Shown one piece after another: positions 11,772 through 21,040 of a DNA stretch of 64,000 nucleotides (positions are counted from its first letter, which is position 1; every line of letters begins with the position of its first letter). Source of the DNA: Nakaseomyces glabratus (lineage: Eukaryota; Ascomycota; Saccharomycetes; Saccharomycetales; Saccharomycetaceae). Made by a program: the position numbers and the translations under genes. The notes under the pieces were generated by a model that was not told the DNA's origin, did no database searches, and saw only the letters and a program-made list of their open reading frames with translations. The stretch spans positions 1 to 64,000 of the forward strand of contig NC_088952.1 of assembly GCF_010111755.1 (NCBI RefSeq). Direction: 5' to 3'.

Positions 11772-11890
11772 TGGTTGCTAAGAGATTCGAACTCTTGCAT
11801 CTTACGATACCTGAGTGCTCCTGAGTTTGTTAACCCAGTAAGTATTTTTCAACTTGAATCAGGCGCCTTAGACCGCTCGGCCAAACAACC
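11772..11890 (-). tRNA. tRNA-Leu (CAA anticodon), intron-containing
   Basis: Read on the minus strand, the gene starts GGTTGTTTGGCCGAGCGG (A box) and ends with a TTCGAAT T-loop (B box) and the acceptor AGCAACC plus discriminator A, closely matching yeast tRNA-Leu(CAA). The anticodon CAA is at gene positions 35-37. A 37-nt intron (about 11816-11852) starts one nucleotide after the anticodon, as in all yeast nuclear tRNA introns; the mature length is 82 nt. A run of nine A on the plus strand (11763-11771) gives the Pol III T-terminator. The gene lies between the adhesin and the mating cassette. Confidence 0.96.
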
Positions 11891-13591
11891 ACTTAATTTA
11901 TATTTTCTTGGGCTTGGTTGCATTAATATATTGTACGTATATAGATCATGTGAGCTAGTTAGAATTGGAAGCTACCTATCATGAAGAGTAAGATCTACAG
12001 GTCTCCACGACAATATTCCCATGAATACTAAATTCAATGACGCTAGATCATTTATTCTTAATAATTCAACAAGATCCAAACTATTTGGGTTTACATATAT
12101 AACTTAACTAACATCGATTAATTCTTCAAGATAGGATTTTTTTTATATATCTTTGTTGTATTTACCAATGCTTGTATTACGAAGAGTCCATGAGTTTTTT
12201 CCTTTGTATATTTTGTTCTAAGATAAGTAAATAATATATAGATGTTTTTGGTATTTGCAATTCCTAATCAGTAAGTGCAGTCACTATCGATGTTCTTATA
12301 AATGTCCTCATGATAATAAGCTTTTAAAGTACTCACAGACTAAAATGAGTAAGGCCATCTATAAATAATGAACTCATAGTTTGTCTAACATTACAGAATG
12401 GGACCATGATTTGAATAAAAACCTTATCAATTGTTATAAAAATTTGAACAATGGTGAAGTTAAAAGCTTTATGAATGCCTTATACAGTTTACAGATAGGC
12501 AAAAAAATTAAATGTTATGCCTTCCTAATATTTATACACTTTGAATTTCAGTAATCACTATTGTTATTAAACTTTACTGCACAGTTTCTCATCTTATTGA
12601 TTTTTCCAATGCAGTAAATTACTCACGAATTTGAAAGCTATAAAACATGTTGCTACCTAATAGTAAAGCGTTCTCTGAATTGTCACATTGATAAAACAAA
12701 TAATATTATAGGAACTACTTGATTGCGCAAATTGAAGTTCCTGACGCTCCAACTAGTTGAATATTTCAACTAGTAGAATACTGAAAGGGAGCAATTGACA
12801 TTTCTAGTTTAATCTTTTAAAAGTAAATGTAAAAGCTATAACTGTAAGAAATCTATGTGTTTCATATTGTTAGCTTAAGGTATGCGCACGCATAGAGCCA
12901 AGATAATTCCTTATTTGTGATTGTAAATATTAATCAATAATGCTTTCTCTAGTATTTTTTTGTTTAAGCTGTAGTGGCGAAAATAAGCCAGTTTCGAAGC
13001 TTGATGAAATGGCAAACGTACATATTATAGTGCTTTGCCTGATATGACATAATGATGTCTAGCAAAAAATGTTAAATGATGATATCCATTATAAGACAGA
13101 GAGATTTGAATATATATATTGTGTTTCTTATATTTTGTTAATTACTGTCAATCTCATCTTTTACATTCCTACGAATACTAAGAATATTGATCCACTCCAA
13201 ATGGTAGTCTTTTCGTATCATGTGATTTTCTATATCTGACGCTGTTGCAATTGTAGAGTAATTAATGTGAGCACTTTGGACCTTCAAAATAAGCAGGAAT
13301 ATAGTTTCTTAATGGTAGTTGTTAATTTTGCAGTCAAAGCGTAAGTATTTTATTATTCAGCAGATGAAGGTGCAATTTTTTTCTTTAATTAAAAATGTTA
13401 GTATATCAAACTCTTTCTTTTGACGCTGAGGTGATGAGGCCGCAGGAGTACCTTGGGGATAAGCAATCAGTATGTGTATTTGTGGGGGCGATGGCGAGAG
13501 GCCACGACTCCTTTGCTGATGAATATGTAGATGACAAAATAGCTATATCTAACTACCCGCTCTCCGCCTCCGTCGCCTGCTCCAAGTTCTG
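11891..13591. other. Gene-free flank between tRNA-Leu and the mating cassette
   Basis: AT-rich DNA without a convincing gene. It contains a perfect 10-bp inverted repeat with a 3-nt spacer (12752-12774). From about 13420 the sequence becomes noticeably richer in G and C next to the 3' end of alpha1, the position of the conserved Z-type flank of yeast mating cassettes. A 76-codon ATG frame (13395-13625) overlaps the alpha1 end in antisense. Confidence 0.55.
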
Positions 13592-14167
13592 TCATGGCGC
13601 TGAGGACGCATGGGCCATTATATAATTTACAAACCCACACCGAGGACTCGCAAAATTAAACTGCTGCGCGAATATGTCCCAAATATTTTGATCCGTTTCT
13701 GGGGCGTTCCAAGCTTCTGAGAGAATGACGGAGAGTGTATTTTGTTTGAGGCCGGTGCCTAATTGGGCATAGTATGTACGAAATGCCATAAAAGCGTTCA
13801 TAGGTCTTTTCTTACTGCTGGATTTCGATTTTAAAACATTTCCGATGGAAGTATTGAAGTGATGAGATATGAACTTATCTATCTCCCATGATGTTTCAAT
13901 ATCGATGATATTGATACCTGACTCAAATGAGCTCGTCAGTTTCATCCTTTCTTCTCTAATTCGCTTTAGTAACACAGGGTGAGGGGGTGGGATCTGAAAC
14001 TTGTTCGGTTTAGTTAACAGCATGTTAAGACCAAAGGAGCTCTTTGTGGAACTACAGCCCAGAAAATCGGAGTGTTTTTCAGGATATTTTTGGCTTCTGA
14101 GTCTTTTATTTGTTCTAACCCTGAATTTTGTGGCAGTATACTTCATAGTCAGTGTTTCAGTTAACAT
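13592..14167 (-). CDS. MTLalpha1: Mating-type protein alpha1 (silent-type MTL cassette)
   Basis: A 191-residue transcriptional co-activator of alpha-specific genes, acting with Mcm1 in the nucleus. The MATalpha box (a divergent HMG fold) spans about 118-180, with the hallmark [19 protein letters not shown] and then [10 protein letters not shown], close to S. cerevisiae alpha1 (SFMAFRAYYSQFG, WDYFAQQYNF). Start is the ATG at 14167; a second in-frame ATG lies 7 codons later. It is transcribed divergently from alpha2 across a 312-bp intergenic region. The FAQQF codons coincide with the position of the HO endonuclease site in S. cerevisiae MATalpha. The subtelomeric position beside CHA1 matches HML, so this is expected to be a Sir-silenced copy, although the frame is intact. 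Confidence 0.95.
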   Translation of the reverse strand: MLTETLTMKYTATKFRVRTNKRLRSQKYPEKHSDFLGCSSTKSSFGLNMLLTKPNKFQIPPPHPVLLKRIREERMKLTSSFESGINIIDIETSWEIDKFISHHFNTSIGNVLKSKSSSKKRPMNAFMAFRTYYAQLGTGLKQNTLSVILSEAWNAPETDQNIWDIFAQQFNFASPRCGFVNYIMAHASSAP

Positions 14168-14479
14168 TAGTAGAGTGACTTCAGATATTGTACAACTGAC
14201 ATAAAGGAATGGTTAATTTCTGCTCATTAATCATGTTAACATGGCAATTTTTTGGGTTTCTTTTATATTAATTCTCTTGGATATGAGACTTGTGTAAGAT
14301 TAATATAGTATTTACAGTATTTTACCATATTAGGTAAATATGATAGACAGGGAGTGTAGTTTTATTAAAATTGCAATTTTTAGGCGGTTGAACCTCAATA
14401 AATTTATATAAAAGGAACGGAATGAAATTCAGTCTGAACTAGTGAATATATATGTGGTTTAAAAATACCAAAGTACATT
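14168..14479. promoter_or_regulatory. Divergent alpha1/alpha2 promoter
   Basis: This 312-bp region drives alpha1 leftward and alpha2 rightward. TATA-like elements are seen for both: TATATAAAA near 14405 for alpha2 and, on the minus strand, AATATAAAAG near 14260-14270 for alpha1. It also holds a perfect palindrome CATGTTAACATG (14232-14243) and the decamer GGAGTGTAGT (14351-14360), identical to part of the variant telomere repeat. In S. cerevisiae the equivalent region carries a Rap1 site and an a1/alpha2 operator. Confidence 0.7.
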
Positions 14480-15194
14480 ATGTCAAAGAAATCAAGAATT
14501 AGTATTACGCATCTACTTAATCCAATACAAGAAGAAAATTTAAAGGAAAAATTGCAAGAGATTAATAACCAACTTATATCATTGTGTTCCAGTTTACCCA
14601 AAAGACAGTCGCTCCCGGGGCCGTCGTCCGATATCCTAAGGTTCCTATCGAGAAACAACTTGGACCCACAAGAGATAGGGTTGATCAAGACAACCTATCG
14701 ACTGTCTACTCTTCTGTCAAAACTACGGGAGCATGAGATCGTATTCAATGTGGTTACCAAAGACCATCTGCTTAAAAAAGGCGTCCCCAATCACTATGCC
14801 GCTTCCTATCGAGGCCACCGCTTCACAAGGGAAAACGTACAGATACTAGAGACCTGGTACCGCAACCATATCGACAACCCATACCTCGACCACAACAGCC
14901 AGCAATATCTAGCACAGAAGACAAACCTATCAAAAATACAGATCAAAAACTGGGTAGCAAACAGAAGAAGAAAACAAAAGTCAATTTACATCTCACTATT
15001 TGATATCCATAACATAGAGAGTGGAGAGTATGCGTACATAGAGAAGGTATGTTATATTATTATTATTATATGTCATTTATTCCTGGTCTTTTCTTTGAGT
15101 TGTCTTACATAAAAAAAATATGAGAACGATTTTTCTCGCTATTATTATATAACGGTCGGTGGTCTGACTATGGTAGGTGGATTTAAACACCTAA
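14480..15194 (+). CDS. MTLalpha2: Mating-type homeodomain protein alpha2, probably with a 3' intron
   Basis: A TALE-class homeodomain repressor of a-specific genes and, with a1, of haploid genes. The homeodomain spans about residues 110-168, with YRGHRFTRENVQILETW and recognition helix IKNWVANRRRKQ, nearly identical to S. cerevisiae alpha2. The N-terminal half has the usual helical region. Read straight through, the frame stops at 15112 (210 residues) but ends in a strange hydrophobic tail (VCYIIIIICHLFLVFSL). That tail begins exactly at GTATGT (15047), a perfect yeast 5' splice site. Splicing to TAG at 15176, with CTGAC just upstream, would give exon 1 14480-15046 and exon 2 15177-15194, a 194-residue protein ending EKVDLNT. 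The homeodomain identity is certain; the intron is inferred. Confidence 0.9.
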
Positions 15195-15812
15195 AGAAAT
15201 TTTAAACTTCAGTATTTTTTTTGAGCTAAAGTTTTAATAATGCTGTTGCTCTATTGATATATTAAAGCTTTTGAATTATATATATGCTTGGTATTTTTTA
15301 TTTATATATAGCATCTTGACATTAAATGTTCTATTTTCTTTTGCAATAAATGTGTTTCACGTTAGTGTTCAACTGTTAGAATATTTAATATTTTCTTTAC
15401 AAGTTCAATTGGACAGAACAATTTCGGTGTTTTCTACTACGAAGTGATCAATATGTATAATAATAGCGAGTCAAATATTTCTTTGGTGTTCCCTCAAAAC
15501 TACTCAATACCTGAATTGATATGAAGTGAGTGCCAAGAACCAAAACAAAACAATATTATCCCCGTGGGACAAGATTTTTGTTCAAGTGTTTGAAAATTAA
15601 TGTTATGGTAATGAAGTCTCGCATTGGTAAAAGCAATGCGTGTTAGAATGGATTAAAAGAGTCACTATATAATTTTTCGTAACATCATTGATTCTATAGG
15701 CCATAACGAAATGGTTTTTATGATACTGATCTAGAGAATAGCTAGTGATTGAGGAAACTTACTAAAGATAAAATAAATTACAATGACATCCAATAGTATA
15801 AATTGTTTCAAG
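15195..15812. other. Spacer between convergent alpha2 and CHA1
   Basis: T-rich 3' flank shared by two convergent genes. The one structure seen is a 7-bp perfect stem, CGCATTG and CAATGCG, around a 7-nt loop (15620-15640). No coding sequence is visible. As one edge of the mating cassette it may hold silencer or boundary DNA, but no specific element could be identified. Confidence 0.5.
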
Positions 15813-16895
15813 TTAAGCTAGGACAGACACCTCAGGCATTCTGACAATAATATTTTCTGCAACATTTGGGATATTGATGTTATTCTCCTCGGTGGACAGT
15901 CTTTGTAGTATCGATTCCATATCTTCGACAGTGTTCGATGAACCTCCACAGGCCACTACTAGTACAATGTCATCCGCATTTAGTTTTGTGCCGAGTTCTT
16001 TTTCTAAGATCTCGGTGTGATAAGCCAAATGGACGGCAGCGCCACATGCTGGTTCAATTACCATGTTAAAGTCATGAGTGTATCTTAGGCATGTCTTGAC
16101 AACGTCCTGATCACTTAAAACCACAGACTTCGTACCATATCTTTTGGCGTATTTAAAGGCCTCTGTAGATATGTCGGCAGTACCTAACGAGGTAGCAATA
16201 CTGGTGATCTTCTTGAAGCTCACCACTTTGTTCATTCTCAAAGATGTATTGAATACATGGCAACCTTTAGTCTCTACGCCTACAATAGGTATCTTGTCAG
16301 CTAAGTTATATTTTTCGAGGCCTTGTATTATACCATTGTAAAGTCCGCCTCCTCCAACACTGCACACTATAGCTTTTATCTTGTTAAGAGGTATCATTTT
16401 ATTTTTAAAGTCTTCAACAATTTCATCTACCATTGAAGCATGACCTTCCCATATATCTGGATTATCAAATGGGTGTACATATATTGGTTCCACATTTTTA
16501 TGTAACTCTTCTAACTTAGATAGGATATTATCTTTCAGGTAGTTATCTGCCTCCTTCCAGAAGTTACCAGAAACAATGACATTAGCTCCGGTAGCTCTAA
16601 TCTTATCTGCCATCCTCTGTTTCGTAGCGGTTGGTATGACGACGGTACAAGGTAGGTTTAAAAATTTTGCAGCTGTGGCTGCTGCTAGTCCTGCATTACC
16701 ACCAGAGCTGGCGAATACCATTGGCTTCTTACCCAGGCCATTGCCTAATATTCTTTGTGATTGTTTCGATATTAGATGGCCAATACCTCTGCTTTTGAAA
16801 CTTCCACTTGGTTGGAAACATTCATGTTTCAAGTACATCTGTGGTATGCTTGGAAATATCTGACGTATTAGTGGTGTCTTGTTGTATACTGACAT
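15813..16895 (-). CDS. CHA1: Catabolic L-serine/L-threonine dehydratase
   Basis: A PLP enzyme that deaminates serine to pyruvate and threonine to 2-oxobutyrate so that hydroxyamino acids can serve as nitrogen source; in S. cerevisiae it is mitochondrial. From the ATG at 16895 it is 360 residues, the same length as S. cerevisiae Cha1 and very similar throughout. The PLP lysine lies in PSGSFKSRG (K34), the substrate loop is SSGGNAG (about 63-69), and the phosphate-binding loop GGGG is at 181-184. The open frame continues 33 codons upstream to a GTG with a basic, acid-free sequence, but there is no ATG in that extension. Position next to the mating cassette matches HML-CHA1 in S. cerevisiae. Confidence 0.96.
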   Translation of the reverse strand: MSVYNKTPLIRQIFPSIPQMYLKHECFQPSGSFKSRGIGHLISKQSQRILGNGLGKKPMVFASSGGNAGLAAATAAKFLNLPCTVVIPTATKQRMADKIRATGANVIVSGNFWKEADNYLKDNILSKLEELHKNVEPIYVHPFDNPDIWEGHASMVDEIVEDFKNKMIPLNKIKAIVCSVGGGGLYNGIIQGLEKYNLADKIPIVGVETKGCHVFNTSLRMNKVVSFKKITSIATSLGTADISTEAFKYAKRYGTKSVVLSDQDVVKTCLRYTHDFNMVIEPACGAAVHLAYHTEILEKELGTKLNADDIVLVVACGGSSNTVEDMESILQRLSTEENNINIPNVAENIIVRMPEVSVLA

Positions 16896-19542
16896 TATTG
16901 TGTGTGAGAGATTTTGGTTAGTTTGAGAAAAGGGTCTAGTTATTAGTAGTATAACTTTTTGTCTGTAAGTTTTAACTTGATGTAGAGGTATCACTAAGGT
17001 TAGGATGCTTACTACCAGTTAATTACTTTCTTGAAACTTTTCAATGGCACAATAAAAAAAACAAAAGCATAAAAGAATAATATAAGACTAAAGGCAATCC
17101 AACATCAAGGTCAGGACCAATTCCAATGCTAAACATTGTTCCTTTATATAGTTATTGTTTTTGCTCTTCTTTTCAATGCTATTGACTTCATTTTGCATTA
17201 AGTGCTAAGTTAGAAACACAATGGAGTTATAATTCCTCATATGTAACTTAACTTCTTGCTCATCACTTCAAGTCTTTGTAAGATATGGCCCATAACTCTC
17301 CAAGAAGAAAGTGCTTACTGCAGCAAAAGCACTCAAGCATCTGTTAAAGGCCTGATGCCATAAAATGTTTTCTTAGTGAAGTAGCCTGTATTTCATGCTA
17401 AAACAGAGTATTCAGGAGAGAATAGAAAGAACAGCTCTAACTTAACGTTTCCCAAGCTAACTAATGGAAGGGGACCATTACCACGGAGATGCATCTCCAC
17501 CGCTTCCCAGAGAGAAAAAAAAAATCAAGTTTTTTTCAAGAGAGAATAAACAAAGAAAGGGCTCTTTGAGGGGGGAGGGAAGAGTGGGAAAAAAATGATC
17601 CTGAGGCAGTCTCTGTGTAAACTAAGTTTATCATTGTGGAGAAATTCTCATTTTTTTTTGGTTTCTTCTCAAAATAAGGTCGACGGGCCAAGGGAGATAG
17701 ATAAGATAGCAGTGGAGATGTAATTCCACATAAATAAACTAAACTCAAAGGAAAGCTGATATTGGAATTAGAGGCAATCGCAATGGGAAGGGACCGTCTT
17801 CTCTTTTGAAGGGGAGAGGATATCTAATCGGAGATCTTCAATTTCTTTTCTACACTATCGTTTATAGGGTAAACATGGATCGAGATAAATATGATTTTGG
17901 GAATAACCCTTTCATGCAGGCAGCAATAGTATTGGTCTACTGCTACCTTTGAAATGGGGAGTTGTTCGATGTAGTGGTAATAACAGTGAGATAAAAAAGC
18001 GTAAAAGAAATGGGATTCCTCAATATCAGTGTTATCAACAGAGTTAGGGTTAGTGGGCTCTCAACTGAAAGTAAAGCTTTTCTAACATGGGTCAGATTGT
18101 TTTACCTGTTGTGACTCTATCGATTGAGCATATCACATATCTTGTTGTTGTTTTTTTTGAAGTACAGGTCTATTATCTAAGCGATGTAAAAGACGGAAAT
18201 TTTCGCCTTCCTAGCTATCTTGTAGATTGGTGAAGATGTTCATAAAAGTTAGTTATAATAGTGACAAAGATACTTTTCCAGCAGTAGTCTGGTTGCTTTT
18301 TGAGTCATAGGAAGTGTAAGACATTCCCGTTTATACCATAGTGTCAAAGTTCGCATTTCGGTCTTGCAATATGCAATGGCAAGTTAACTTCCAAAGTTCA
18401 ATAAATATGGCAGTATTGTTGTTTTCACAACAATAGATAATGGGTACTATATGTGTCACGCTACACATCTATGGCATGTCATGGAAGATTAGAAAATACT
18501 CCCATTAAATTATTCGTTTCATTAGGGTGCATAGGTTTGAGTCATCTTTTCAACCTAATATATCACAGTAGCTGCTATTGCGCTCTCATTAATTTATAGA
18601 TAATGAAATACCAAATATCTCACCATAGTACTCTTAATCAAAACATCTCATTTAACATTAACACAAACCAGGATATCATTTAACGATTATTCTTTTGTTG
18701 GCTACCGTCTTGGTTTCCTTCGAAGCATTTTCCTGTCCCATAGCTTGGGTTGAGTAAGAATATTGTTTACCCAGCCTCTTGAGTTGGTGTAATCCTGAAA
18801 TGAAAGTTATCATCATCTATCTCAATTAGAAAATGTAAACAAAAAAAATCAAAGATAGTTTTTTCCTTTTCTAACCATTGTGCTAAAACAGCTCTCTTTG
18901 CACTCTTCATTCAGAAAGGGCCACGTCTCAGTATGTGGGGTGAGGGTTGAGTTGTGTTGGCATATTGCAAGAGATGAGCATATGCATATGTCAAATGATA
19001 AATAAAATTAAATACATTCTACATAGATGCTGGGGCTGTAGTTGTTATCTATAATAATTAGCTTTTTCGTGTTTTTTTTATTGTTTTCATTTGCCTGTTC
19101 TTACCTTGCTAGTCTTTTGCTCCGACTAACCACTAATATTGAACGCAATATAACATTGATAAGCACAAAGTGAGAAAATTGTCTCCAGTTCAAGAAAGAA
19201 AACAACAAAGTTAGAGATTGAACCAGTTGTATTATATTCACCACATTTGTTTATTGATCTTCACTGCATCTGATAACAGGCAAGATATATATCGTTTTCA
19301 CAATCCCGATCAAATCGAGACAGGTACTAAGGTTTATAGTTGCCAGCAAGGTCATTATCATTGCAGTTATAGCGATTATTTTCAACATACCTTGAAAGTT
19401 ATTGAAGCTATAAACAAACAACCGACTAAAAATTGTATTAAAATATTGGCGAGGTAATACTCATTGACATAACTGCAGCATCAAGAAGGCATTTTTCTTA
19501 GTTGTATACTGAAGAGGACTTATCTACACCAACACCTATACC
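16896..19542. other. Long divergent region between CHA1 and VAC17
   Basis: About 2.6 kb upstream of both CHA1 (leftward) and VAC17 (rightward). A perfect 14-bp palindrome GGAGATGCATCTCC lies at 17485-17498, about 590 bp from the CHA1 start. CGG and CCG triplets flank it at 17484 and 17500. No convincing gene is seen; a 79-codon TTG/ATG-type frame at 19218-19457 and a 70-codon minus-strand frame at 17536-17748 have no recognisable features. Confidence 0.55.
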
Positions 19543-20835
19543 ATGGCTTCGCTAGAGGAAATTACTGAGAGATTATTAGAAAGGTCAAATGAGGCCATAG
19601 AACAACTAGATGAATGGATCCTGCTCCAGAATAAGAATAGACACATCTCAGAAAATAAAAGTGGACTCGATAGTATAGAAAGGCTTGACGATAAATATAC
19701 AGAGTTTCTCGAGAAGTTAAATTCATTGTACATAAGATCGCAATATATTAAGGATAAGATCAGAACAGAGAAAAATGCAAAAGCAACAAAGAGAAAGAGC
19801 GAATTAAACACCAGTCGGATACAAGAATTAATGTTAGAGTTTAAAGAGATAACTCTGAGTTTAAATGAGATTGCTCAACAAGATGATGAAACAAACAGTA
19901 AACAGTTGTCACCTGCGTCTACTTCAACCAAGAGTAGCTTAGAGTCATTTACACCAAAACCTCTAAAGATACTCAATCGCGCTAGTATGATTAGATCACC
20001 TATAAATTCACCCCCAAAAAAGAGAAATATATCGTTTTGCCCTATACATGAAAACTTATCTGTTACTGAATATGAATCGCTCCCGAGCAGCCCCAACAGA
20101 AGTAATCTACTAGAAGAACAAGAACAAGTATTACATCCCGCTAGGTCTTTTCAGACAGGATTAAGGACAGAAAAAGCTAGAAAACCAGATAAGAATCAAC
20201 TGGATAAGTATTTCAAAGATAAGCAAAGATTATCCTTAACTCTATTTGGATCTGCTGATGCAGATGATGGGGAGAGTCTAAATAATAATGATTACTCGGA
20301 TGAGGAAACTGTGATATTTACTAGCTCCTCAAACATTGAAACAGATGCAATAACAGATGATATGAAACCTATACGGAGGTGTAATTCTCATGAAAGTGTT
20401 TTATCAGTACACAATAAATTTGTACCTAAAAATAATAATAACCTGCAGTTTCAAAATCGACTTGAGCCATTCGGTAGATACCTTGCAACCTCCAATAACA
20501 GAAACTTCACAATACCTTCAATCCAAAATATACAAGTTAGTGGAACTTCGACATTAAGTAGATTTTCAAGGGAACAAGATAGAGAAATGACACAATTGGG
20601 ATCTAAAACGTCAAAGGATTTGTTAACCTCAGTCATGACAGCGACGCCAATCACAACGCAGAGGAATAATAAATTAACATTTTTTGACAAGTTCAATAGT
20701 ATGTTTAACTTTTCAACAATATCTGAAGAGCAAAAAACAACAGTCGAGAAGAACCGGAGTGCTGAATCGCCAAGGAATGATTTTGTATCAATAGAAGAGC
20801 TAAATGAAGCATTGACCACTAATATGGTTATGTAA
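19543..20835 (+). CDS. VAC17: Vacuole inheritance adaptor Vac17
   Basis: A 430-residue protein assigned as the adaptor that links Vac8 on the vacuole to the myosin V Myo2 for transport into the bud. It is mostly low-complexity and polar, with helical/coiled segments in the first about 110 residues (starting MASLEEITERLLERSNEAIE) and many Ser/Thr-Pro phosphorylation-type sites after that. Length is close to S. cerevisiae Vac17 (423). The assignment rests on N-terminal resemblance and exact synteny between CHA1 and MRC1. Vac17 in S. cerevisiae is controlled by Cdk1 phosphorylation and PEST-dependent turnover; the acidic Ser/Asp-rich stretch around residues 240-265 would fit such a region. It converges on MRC1 with only 205 bp between stops. 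Confidence 0.85.
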   Translation: MASLEEITERLLERSNEAIEQLDEWILLQNKNRHISENKSGLDSIERLDDKYTEFLEKLNSLYIRSQYIKDKIRTEKNAKATKRKSELNTSRIQELMLEFKEITLSLNEIAQQDDETNSKQLSPASTSTKSSLESFTPKPLKILNRASMIRSPINSPPKKRNISFCPIHENLSVTEYESLPSSPNRSNLLEEQEQVLHPARSFQTGLRTEKARKPDKNQLDKYFKDKQRLSLTLFGSADADDGESLNNNDYSDEETVIFTSSSNIETDAITDDMKPIRRCNSHESVLSVHNKFVPKNNNNLQFQNRLEPFGRYLATSNNRNFTIPSIQNIQVSGTSTLSRFSREQDREMTQLGSKTSKDLLTSVMTATPITTQRNNKLTFFDKFNSMFNFSTISEEQKTTVEKNRSAESPRNDFVSIEELNEALTTNMVM

Positions 20836-21040
20836 TCTGTTGAGTGCATCGTCTACGCTGCTATATCTTAATATCAGAAAGTGCTATTAATTAATAAAAT
20901 GCTATTTTTATTTCTTGTACTATATGACGTACCGGTACTGAAAGCACTATATGTTGGAAGATATCCAACACTATATTGTATTGTTTTTATGCTATATAAC
21001 TTTTTAAGATAAAACTACACAGTCTTTGTTTAAAATCTGG

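Noticed and set aside
7419..13591. Retrotransposon or LTR next to the tRNA gene
   Set aside because: No TG...CA-bounded direct repeats, no primer-binding site and no polymerase or capsid-like frames were found near the tRNA.
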